Assembly: GCF_937875145.1 (NCBI RefSeq)
Contig: NZ_CALNCS010000203.1
Coordinates: 1 to 24,825, forward strand
DNA: 24,825 nucleotides
Direction: 5' to 3'
Source: Alkalibaculum bacchi
Lineage (GTDB): Bacteria > Bacillota > Clostridia > Eubacteriales > Alkalibacteraceae
Notes under the pieces: generated by a model
Seen by the model: only the letters and a program-made list of their open reading frames with translations
Databases searched by the model: none
What the model was told of the DNA's origin: nothing
Translations under genes and position numbers: made by a program
Shown: positions 7,495-14,813 of the stretch, piece by piece
Numbering within the stretch: the first letter of the stretch is position 1
Layout: every line of letters begins with the position of its first letter

Positions 7495-7546
7495 ATCAAC
7501 CAATTTATTAAAATAGAAACAAAGAAAAAAGATAGGATGACAACAC

Positions 7547-8860
7547 ATGAAATTTATTGATTTGACAGAAGGTAAGGTCACAAATGTTTTGACTAAATTA
7601 GCGCTACCTATAATGGGCAGTTCTTTACTGCAATTTACATACAATCTTTATGACATGCTTTTAGTAGGTGGTTTAGGTAGCGATGCTGTGGCCAGTATTG
7701 GCTCGGCAAGCTTTTATATTGGTCTAGGTTATTCCATCAACGCATTAGTCGTAATCGGCACGGGAATAAAGGTTTCACATGCATTAGGTGAAAAAGACGA
7801 AATAAAGGTAAGGCAATATATTAATACTGGTTTAGTCATTAATCTTGTTTTGGCTTTACTCTACGGTATTCTTTTAGTATTAGGGGGTACTTTACTAGTT
7901 GGATTTTTGAATATCAGTAATCCTATAGTAGAAGACTACGCTTATAAGTATCTCGCACTTCACGCCATAATACTATTTTTTAGTTTTTTTAATACCCTTT
8001 TTATACGACTTCTTAGCAGTTATGGAAACAACCAATTATCCTTAAAAATCAGCGTTATCGGCGTCATCGTAAATGGAATATTTGACCCCTTATTTATCTA
8101 TGGTTTAAAACTTGGTGTAGTTGGTGCAGCTCTCGGCACATTAATTGCCAATGGAGTCATGTTTATTATATTTTTAGTTTATTCCAATGGAATCTTTAAA
8201 TTCGAGCCAAAATACGGTGTCGCTTCGAATAAGGCAAAGAAAATCCTTGTTTTAGGCTTGCCAAATGCTTCTCAAAGGGTTCTATTCACTTTAATAAACA
8301 TATTGCTCGCTAGACTCATTGCATCCTTTGGTTCAGATGCGATTGCCGCTCAAAAAATCGGCCTACAAATAGAGTCCGTTACCTATATGGTCACGGGTGG
8401 ATTAAGTGGTGCTATGGCAGCTTTTACTGGGCAAAATTATGGTGCAAAAAAATACGACCGAATTTTAGAAGGATACAAATCAGCCGGTAAATTAAGCGTC
8501 TTTTACGCTGGTTTTATGACCTTATTGTTTTTGTTTTTCAATAGACCTATAATCCGACTATTTATCCGAGAAGCCAACACCATATCGATTACTTCATCCT
8601 ACCTTATGATTCTCGCTTTTTCTCAAGTATTTAGCGCTATAGAGTCCATATCTAATGGCTTTTTTACCGGTTTAGGCAAACCTAAGATTTCCTCTAACAT
8701 TAGCATTCTTTTTACCAGCTTGAGAATTCCTATGGCCTATTTTTTAGTAGGGTATTTTGGTTTAAGTGGAGTGTGGATGAGCATTTCACTTTCGAGTATT
8801 TTGAAAGGTACCACAGCCTATACCGTTTATCGCATTGCTCGAAAAAAAATTAAAACCTGA
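7547..8860 (+). CDS. MATE family efflux transporter
   Basis: A 437-residue, roughly twelve-helix exporter of the multidrug and toxic compound extrusion family, driven by Na+ or H+. The first half opens with LALPIMGSSLLQFTYNLYDM, typical of MATE helix 1. The second half repeats the fold, with LGLPNASQRVLFTLINILLA near 235-255. It follows the zinc-ribbon membrane protein by 52 bases with an AGGATG ribosome binding site and no terminator between, so it may export a product of the esterase-acyltransferase pair. It converges with the ECF T gene: only 3 bases separate the two stop codons and no terminator is visible there. Drug specificity cannot be predicted. Confidence 0.92.
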   Translation: MKFIDLTEGKVTNVLTKLALPIMGSSLLQFTYNLYDMLLVGGLGSDAVASIGSASFYIGLGYSINALVVIGTGIKVSHALGEKDEIKVRQYINTGLVINLVLALLYGILLVLGGTLLVGFLNISNPIVEDYAYKYLALHAIILFFSFFNTLFIRLLSSYGNNQLSLKISVIGVIVNGIFDPLFIYGLKLGVVGAALGTLIANGVMFIIFLVYSNGIFKFEPKYGVASNKAKKILVLGLPNASQRVLFTLINILLARLIASFGSDAIAAQKIGLQIESVTYMVTGGLSGAMAAFTGQNYGAKKYDRILEGYKSAGKLSVFYAGFMTLLFLFFNRPIIRLFIREANTISITSSYLMILAFSQVFSAIESISNGFFTGLGKPKISSNISILFTSLRIPMAYFLVGYFGLSGVWMSISLSSILKGTTAYTVYRIARKKIKT

Positions 8861-8863
8861 AAC

Positions 8864-9625
8864 TTAAAGAATTTGAAGGGCAAACAAAGAGCCAAAATAC
8901 ATTACCATGATACATAACGCTATATAATCCACCGTCTTAAATGAAATGCTCCCTAAAAAAGTGCGCGTTGAATACCTCGTATATCCTTTTAACTCCATAG
9001 CAAGGGCTACTTCTTTTGTCCTTTTTAGGGAGCGAAGGATTAGTGGCATAATCACAGGAAATAATCCCTTGACCTTTTGAAAAATAGTGCTCAATTCTAA
9101 TCCCCTCGATTGTTGACTTTCGTATATTTCTTTAAGATCTTTTTCAATTACTGGCAGAAAATACAGTGTCATCCCTGTTAATATAGCGTATTTGTGAGGA
9201 AGTCCTAATTTGACCGTGAGAAGAGTCAATTCTTGAGGGGAAGTCCACATTAAAAATTGTAGAAAAGAAAAAGCCAAACAAATCAATCGAAGAATTCCAT
9301 TTAACCCTATGAAAACACCGCCTAAATAGAAAGGAAAGGGGCCTATTTGAAAGAGCACTCTCCCTTCATGAATTAAAAGACCCTCTAAGAGTATAAACTG
9401 TATCCCAATTACGGTCATGATTTTAAGCATAGGTAAATAAACTTTAAGATTAATTTTTGAAAGGTAAGTGGTTAGTAAAATAAGCATGAAACATATCACA
9501 AGAAATATGGTATCTGAAAACATAAGAACAAATACGAGATTAGCTACTAACCAAAGGAGTTTTACCCGTGGATCTAGTTTATGTATCCAAGAATCACCCT
9601 CATTATATCCCAACAATAGTTTCAT
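8864..9625 (-). CDS. ECF transporter T component (EcfT-type)
   Basis: A 253-residue membrane protein that should couple the ECF ATPases to the substrate-binding component. The family start HKLDPRVKLLW is at 15-25. The two coupling-helix motifs appear as QSRGLE (172-177) and AMELKGY (209-215). The second deviates from the usual Arg-Gly by a lysine. I choose the ATG at 9625: AAGGAG lies 9 bases before it and the protein then starts with the usual short tail before LDPR. A longer form from 9655 is open but has no good site. The gene overlaps the end of the ATPase gene by 23 bases, so the two are translationally coupled. It is the last gene of the B12-riboswitch operon. Confidence 0.9.
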   Translation of the reverse strand: MKLLLGYNEGDSWIHKLDPRVKLLWLVANLVFVLMFSDTIFLVICFMLILLTTYLSKINLKVYLPMLKIMTVIGIQFILLEGLLIHEGRVLFQIGPFPFYLGGVFIGLNGILRLICLAFSFLQFLMWTSPQELTLLTVKLGLPHKYAILTGMTLYFLPVIEKDLKEIYESQQSRGLELSTIFQKVKGLFPVIMPLILRSLKRTKEVALAMELKGYTRYSTRTFLGSISFKTVDYIALCIMVMYFGSLFALQIL

Positions 9626-11120
9626 ACATTTCTTCTCCTTTTCCACCATCTTCACAAATATCTAAACCTAAATCGTACAATTCCTTTTTATATATAAAAC
9701 ATTCATTAGTCTGTATATCCAATTCAATATGTCCTTCTTTTAAAACTACCATTCTGCTAGAGTAATGAAGTGCCAATTCTAGATCATGGGAAATCATAAT
9801 TACTGCAACGCCTTTTTGGGTCAATTGAAAGATCATCTCCATAACCTTCCAGCTTTGAGCAAAGCTCATTTGAGATGTAGGTTCATCAATAATTAAAATT
9901 TTCGGTTCATTGATTAAACTAGAAGCTAATGCCAACTTTTGCACATCTCCCTTAGACAATGTATAAGGATGGTCTTTCGCATATTGGCTTAAATTCATCT
10001 CATCTAATATCTTTTTGGTTCTGTCTACTATTTCGCCTTTAGGTAACTTTTGTACTCTTAATGCAAAAGAGACTTCTTCTTCTACAGAGTTGGTAAATAA
10101 CTGGATTTGAGGATCTTGAAACAAGTAGCCCACTTTTTTAGACAATTGAGCTGTAGAATGTTCTCTTGTATTCATATTCTTCACCCATACTTTCCCCTTG
10201 CTGGGTTTATGCAGTCCATTAAAGTGTTTTGCTAATGTCGTTTTACCTGCTCCGTTTTTACCCATAAGTGATATAAATTCACCTGGATATACCTTTAAGT
10301 TGATGTTCTCAAGGCCAAACTCACCATTACCGTATTGAAAAGAAACATTTTCTACAGAAAGAACGGGATCTAAAGTATTAAACAGAGTCGTAACTTTTTG
10401 TGGTTTTACTGGCTTAATAAATTTAGGCAGTTTGTCTCTTCTCATAGGCCCATCGTAAAGAAGTTTTCCTTCATCAAGTACTAGTAGCCTATGGTCAACA
10501 GAAAAGTAATTCTCTACTTTATTGTCCACGATAATGACAATTTTGTTCTCCTTTTTAGCCATCTGACTCAATCTTTCATAAATATCTTTTCTGCCCTTTG
10601 GATCAATTTGAGTGACAGCTTCATCTAATATGAGAACTTTAGGATCTAAGGTGAGTACAGATGCCAATACAGCTCTTTGAGCTTCTCCCCCTGAAAGGGT
10701 ATGGCTTTTTCTCTTTTCATAGCCCTTTAAACCTACAAAATCTAATGCTCTTTTAATTCTCCTCTTTACTTCTTCTTCCTCAAGAAGAAGGCTGCAGGGT
10801 CCAAATCCCAAATCCTCTTCTACCGTAAAGGAAAAGAGCTGGTTTTTGGGTTCATCTCGTACATATGCAATTTTACCTGCTACTTCTGGTAAATGTTCTT
10901 GGACAATTTTTTCTCCATCTAATTGAACAATGCCCTCCAAACTACAGTTGGTAAAGTTTGGAAGAACCCCAGCTATCACTTGACACAAGGTAGTCTTGCC
11001 AGAACATGGAGAACCAGTCAAAAAGACGAGCTCTCCATATTCAATATGAGTATTAATTTCTTCTAAACTCCATTTTTCCCCTTCAGGATAAGAAAGTGTT
11101 TTAATGTTTACCTCTAGCAT
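9603..11120 (-). CDS. Fused double ECF ATPase (CbrU/YkoD-like)
   Basis: A 505-residue protein with two ABC ATPase domains in one chain, as in group I ECF transporters with a fused energising subunit. Domain 1 has Walker A GSPCSGKTT (36-44), signature LSGGE (142-146) and Walker B VLILDE (162-167). Its Q-loop glutamine is replaced by Asp89 and its H-loop histidine by Asn200. Domain 2 has Walker A GKNGAGKTT (287-295), Gln335, Walker B ILIIDE (408-413) and His445, but a degenerate signature LSKGD (389-393). Thus one composite ATP site should be canonical and the other degenerate. The start has a GGGGGAA site 17 bases after the decarboxylase gene. Partners are the T protein next to it and the S component two genes upstream. 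Confidence 0.93.
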   Translation of the reverse strand: MLEVNIKTLSYPEGEKWSLEEINTHIEYGELVFLTGSPCSGKTTLCQVIAGVLPNFTNCSLEGIVQLDGEKIVQEHLPEVAGKIAYVRDEPKNQLFSFTVEEDLGFGPCSLLLEEEEVKRRIKRALDFVGLKGYEKRKSHTLSGGEAQRAVLASVLTLDPKVLILDEAVTQIDPKGRKDIYERLSQMAKKENKIVIIVDNKVENYFSVDHRLLVLDEGKLLYDGPMRRDKLPKFIKPVKPQKVTTLFNTLDPVLSVENVSFQYGNGEFGLENINLKVYPGEFISLMGKNGAGKTTLAKHFNGLHKPSKGKVWVKNMNTREHSTAQLSKKVGYLFQDPQIQLFTNSVEEEVSFALRVQKLPKGEIVDRTKKILDEMNLSQYAKDHPYTLSKGDVQKLALASSLINEPKILIIDEPTSQMSFAQSWKVMEMIFQLTQKGVAVIMISHDLELALHYSSRMVVLKEGHIELDIQTNECFIYKKELYDLGLDICEDGGKGEEMYETIVGI

Positions 11121-11137
11121 TTTAATTCCCCCTAATG

Positions 11138-12505
11138 CTATTTGATCTTACCTAAGATTTCTCTAGCTTTTTTCATTGCTTCTGGGTGAAGTTTGATGCT
11201 CTCAGGAAAATTATCAAGAGGTTTTGTAGCATCGATTCCCATTTTTGCACTTCTACTGAGTTCATCTGTAGATGGATCTAACGTAACCCCCATAGCCATA
11301 TGTTGTGGAATAATGTGTACATCCCTATCTGCCTGTACTCTCGTAGCAATGGCCCATAAAACTTGGGCTTCGTCCTGAACATCTACATCTTCATCTACCA
11401 CCACCACATGTTTTAGATTAAAATCCATCCCTAACGCAGTCAAAATAGCTTGCATTGGTTGACCTTCTGCAATTTTTTTCATAGAGATATAACAATGAAA
11501 CCACCCACAACCAGATACAGGCACATGTACATCTACGATATTCGGGATGTTTTCTTTTAATGCTTTTAATACATCCCCTTCTCTTTGCACGGCAATAACC
11601 GTATTGTGCTCTGCACACATTCCAGGTGTAATGGATTGATAAATGGCATTATTTCGATAGTAAATAGCTTTTGGCTTAAAGACATTTTCTGTACTTCTAT
11701 GGCATGCATAATTCGTGAACTCTGCAAAGGGGCCCTCCGGCTCTCGTACTCCTGCAAGAATTTCTCCTTCAATGACGATTTCAGCATAGGCAGGCACCTC
11801 TACATTGATAGTGGTACATGGTGAAATCTCTAAAGGTTCTTGTATGAGTCCACCCATTCGAGGAAATTTACCTTGATCATAAGGAACTAAAGCCATAGAT
11901 CCCATAGATATAGCAGGATGAACACCTAAAACCACAGCTGCCTCTAAATTTTTTTCCATTTCTTCAGCTCTTCTAAAGTACTCCCACAGCCTTTGACGAG
12001 AATGAAGACTTATCGCTAATTTATCTTTGCCCTTTAATTGCATTCTGTGATATCCACAGGTATCTGCCCCAGATACAGGATCTTTCGCCGTCACCAAACC
12101 TGCAGTAATATAAGGACCTGCGTCTACTGGAAAATGAGTCAATATAGGAAGTTTGGTTAAATCCAATTCTTCCCCTTGCAGACAATTTTCCTTAAAGGGT
12201 GCATTTTCAATGATTTCTGGCTCTATGCTATTTTTAATTCTCTCTGCTAGTACGCTATATAAGTCTTTTACCTCTACACCTAAAGATAGGGCAAGTCTCT
12301 CTCTTGTTCCAATCGTATTGGCTATGACAGAAAAATCAGAACCTGCTATTTTTTCAAAGTGAACTAATGGATAACGTTTTTGTCTTTCTAGTTCCATCAT
12401 AATTCCTGTAGGTTCATATTCTCTATTTAACTCTTCTTTAATGGAAAGGACTCCCCCCCCTTGACCTTCGTACTCTTTTATAAATGCTCTCCAGTCTTGA
12501 TTCAT
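11138..12505 (-). CDS. UbiD family (prenyl-FMN dependent) decarboxylase
   Basis: A 455-residue protein of the UbiD family, whose members reversibly decarboxylate aromatic, heteroaromatic or alpha,beta-unsaturated acids using prenylated FMN. The catalytic motif is visible as REPEGPFAEF (254-263), with Glu257 and Glu262 in the usual ExPFxE pattern. YHRMQ (152-156) supplies the conserved arginine. The C-terminal DEDVDVQDEAQVLWAIATR near 371-389 is also conserved. The length is near the usual 450-490. Maturation needs a UbiX flavin prenyltransferase, and none is in this window. The start follows an AAGGAGG site, 10 bases after the S component. Co-transcription with HyuAB and an ECF transporter behind a B12 riboswitch is unusual. 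The substrate is unknown. Confidence 0.92.
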   Translation of the reverse strand: MNQDWRAFIKEYEGQGGGVLSIKEELNREYEPTGIMMELERQKRYPLVHFEKIAGSDFSVIANTIGTRERLALSLGVEVKDLYSVLAERIKNSIEPEIIENAPFKENCLQGEELDLTKLPILTHFPVDAGPYITAGLVTAKDPVSGADTCGYHRMQLKGKDKLAISLHSRQRLWEYFRRAEEMEKNLEAAVVLGVHPAISMGSMALVPYDQGKFPRMGGLIQEPLEISPCTTINVEVPAYAEIVIEGEILAGVREPEGPFAEFTNYACHRSTENVFKPKAIYYRNNAIYQSITPGMCAEHNTVIAVQREGDVLKALKENIPNIVDVHVPVSGCGWFHCYISMKKIAEGQPMQAILTALGMDFNLKHVVVVDEDVDVQDEAQVLWAIATRVQADRDVHIIPQHMAMGVTLDPSTDELSRSAKMGIDATKPLDNFPESIKLHPEAMKKAREILGKIK

Positions 12506-12515
12506 ATTATCCTCC

Positions 12516-13079
12516 TTATTTTAGTACTCCAGATTTATGAATGCCATCATATACTTTTTTTGTAAGAATGGTGCCACCAACAACACCTACTAAAGTCGTA
12601 ATCGTACTAGATACGAGTATGGCAGGAATAGGCACTGCAAGAACTACATACAAACCAATACCTACTACGATGTTTCCTAATACATTAGAAACGATTTGAG
12701 CCAATAAATGGTGTGACCATTTTTCCATAGAAAACTTCCAAGTAACAAGAGTGTAGCCAATAGAGGCCAATCCGTTAGATGGAATAAAGAAAATGGACAA
12801 AGGAGACAGACCAGACGCTACTGCAACTAATGCCTGCACTTCTACAGTAATAAGACCCGCTGGTTGTTTAAATAATAGGACTGTTAATCCTGTAAACATG
12901 GCCCAAGTTACTCCGCCAATAATCGTACTAGCTGGGTTAATTAAGGCGTCAATTCTATGTGCAATTTGTTGTACGAGAACAAAAACAATGCCCAAAATCA
13001 CCGCACCAACAAGTGCCTTCGTGTCAAAGCGCAATTTCCTATTACTTTCTACCTTTTGTGTCATACTTAAATTATTCAT
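12516..13079 (-). CDS. ECF transporter S component, YkoE/CbrT-like
   Basis: A 187-residue membrane protein with about six hydrophobic segments (near 22-40, 52-70, 74-92, 95-113, 125-148 and 152-173). Segment KQPAGLITVEVQALVA (71-86) resembles the kPGaaLitEiiaAl pattern I associate with YkoE-type S components, a group that works with fused ATPases. Such S proteins bind the vitamin or precursor. The gene starts directly after the hyuB stop codon (TAA then ATG), with a GGAGG site inside the end of hyuB. Because a cobalamin riboswitch heads the operon, cobalamin, cobinamide or a cobamide precursor is the best guess for its ligand. A substrate of HyuAB or the decarboxylase is the alternative. Specificity is inferred from context only. 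Confidence 0.8.
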   Translation of the reverse strand: MNNLSMTQKVESNRKLRFDTKALVGAVILGIVFVLVQQIAHRIDALINPASTIIGGVTWAMFTGLTVLLFKQPAGLITVEVQALVAVASGLSPLSIFFIPSNGLASIGYTLVTWKFSMEKWSHHLLAQIVSNVLGNIVVGIGLYVVLAVPIPAILVSSTITTLVGVVGGTILTKKVYDGIHKSGVLK

Positions 13080-14813
13080 TTACTTCCCCTCCATGTTTCT
13101 CGATTTTTTTGTGTTCTCTATATCTATTCCAGCGCGGGATAACACCACTCCATAATCCTTCTCTGCTTTTTCTTGACTGATATAACCGTTTATAAAATCT
13201 TCATATACTTTTTGTGGCTCTCTCTTATAAGGGTCACCCCAACCTCCTCCACCAGAAGAGATAATCCGTATGCTGTCTCCTGAGTCAATTCTGCGAGGTG
13301 CTGTTTTGCTTGATAAAATCTCTGAGCCATTTTGTTTCGTAGTGAGACAATTTTGGTTCACACTGCCCAGCTTTCCACCTTCTAATCCATATGGTGCTAT
13401 TTTCATTCCATCTCCCCACATGACTATGCTTTGATCATGACCGTAGAATTGATACTCGTATTTGACTCCTGGAGCTCCTCGGTACTCTCCTGAGCCTGCA
13501 GTATCGGTGACTAGATGATGATTTAAAGTGAGAACTGGATACTGAATTTCATTGGATTCATTATTTGGCGCTTGAACACCACCGTAATTTGAAAAAGCAG
13601 CCATATAAGGATAACCATCTTGACCGTACTTTCCACCACCAGAACCTAAAGAGCAGAAAGTAAAACCTACGTAATACTTTTCATTTCTAGGGTCTGTCCC
13701 GTAGAAAGAAGGCCCTAAATAACGACCAAAACCTGCTGGGATTCTCTCAGGCACAGCTTTAGCACAAGCTTTAAGAATGGCAGCGATAATTTCACTTGCA
13801 CAGTGTAAAGTAGACATAGTAACCGGTGCACCTTCATGAGGATTTACAACACTACCTTTTGGCGCAATAATCTTTATTGGTCTAAAGCCACCGCTATTTC
13901 GAGGGATTTCAGGAGAAAGAGCCCACAATAACCCAATATACGAGGCACACTTTGTAGTGACTAAACCACAGTTTACAAAACCTGTAACTTGTTCATCACT
14001 TCCTGTAAAGTCAATGAAAACTTCATCGCCTTTAAAAGTGACAGAGGCTTTAATTTTAATGGGCTCTTCTTGAAACCCATCATCGTCTAACCATTCTTCC
14101 CCAATATAGGTACCCTGAGGAAATTTTGCAATTTCACTTTTAGCTAATTCTTCTGCGCTTTGTAGGATGGAAACTAGCATTTCTTTGACTTTTTCTAAGC
14201 CGTATTTTTCAAGTAGTGAAATCAATCGATCCTTGCCTATTTTATTGGCTCCCATTTGAGCGAAAAAATCACTTCGCATCATATTAGGATTTCTCGTATT
14301 GTAGGTAATGAGATCTAACACTTCATAGATAATTCCATCTTTTGTAGCCATCTTTGTAGGAGGAATTCGAATCCCCTCTTGAAATATCTCTGTGGCTTTC
14401 GTATTATAACTGCCTGCCACAGAACCGCCAATATCTCCATGATGTGCACGACTTACGGTAAAGAATACTAACTCTTCTTTATAAAATACTGGAGTGATAA
14501 TGCCGATATCTGGAAGATGATTTCCGCCCCAGTAAGGATCGTTAATGATGAATACATCCCCCTCTTTGATCTCTTCTCCATACTTTCCAATAATTGCTTG
14601 AACACTAAAAGCTCCTGCAGCAGCTAAAATAGGTATTCCATTTAATTGGGATATGAGATCTCCTTTGTGATTGGTAACGCCACAGGCAAAATCACAAGCT
14701 TCTGCAAAGATAGGAGATCGAGAAGATTTCTCTAGTGCTACCCCCATTTCTTTGGAAATCGTATCTAAACGATGTGAAATAACCGACTTTAGAATGACAT
14801 CATCTATACTCAT
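13080..14813 (-). CDS. hyuB: HyuB-type hydantoinase/oxoprolinase subunit
   Basis: A 577-residue protein of the hydantoinase B / oxoprolinase family. The family acts with HyuA in ATP-dependent ring opening of lactams such as N-methylhydantoin or 5-oxoproline; relatives form acetone and acetophenone carboxylases. The conserved metal-site region is complete: NDPYWGGNHLPD at 91-102 and SRAHHGDIGG at 121-130. A glycine-rich RIISSGGGGWGDP closes the domain near the C-terminus. The length is normal for the family. Its ATG overlaps the hyuA stop codon (ATGA at 14813-14810), so the two are translationally coupled. It is the second gene of the B12-riboswitch operon. The sequence does not show whether it hydrolyses a lactam or carboxylates a ketone. 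Confidence 0.93.
   Translation of the reverse strand: MSIDDVILKSVISHRLDTISKEMGVALEKSSRSPIFAEACDFACGVTNHKGDLISQLNGIPILAAAGAFSVQAIIGKYGEEIKEGDVFIINDPYWGGNHLPDIGIITPVFYKEELVFFTVSRAHHGDIGGSVAGSYNTKATEIFQEGIRIPPTKMATKDGIIYEVLDLITYNTRNPNMMRSDFFAQMGANKIGKDRLISLLEKYGLEKVKEMLVSILQSAEELAKSEIAKFPQGTYIGEEWLDDDGFQEEPIKIKASVTFKGDEVFIDFTGSDEQVTGFVNCGLVTTKCASYIGLLWALSPEIPRNSGGFRPIKIIAPKGSVVNPHEGAPVTMSTLHCASEIIAAILKACAKAVPERIPAGFGRYLGPSFYGTDPRNEKYYVGFTFCSLGSGGGKYGQDGYPYMAAFSNYGGVQAPNNESNEIQYPVLTLNHHLVTDTAGSGEYRGAPGVKYEYQFYGHDQSIVMWGDGMKIAPYGLEGGKLGSVNQNCLTTKQNGSEILSSKTAPRRIDSGDSIRIISSGGGGWGDPYKREPQKVYEDFINGYISQEKAEKDYGVVLSRAGIDIENTKKSRNMEGK

Noticed and set aside
9626..9655. A longer ECF T protein starting 30 bases upstream
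   Set aside because: The extra residues are lysine-rich, are not seen in the family, and lack a ribosome binding site, while the ATG at 9625 has AAGGAG.
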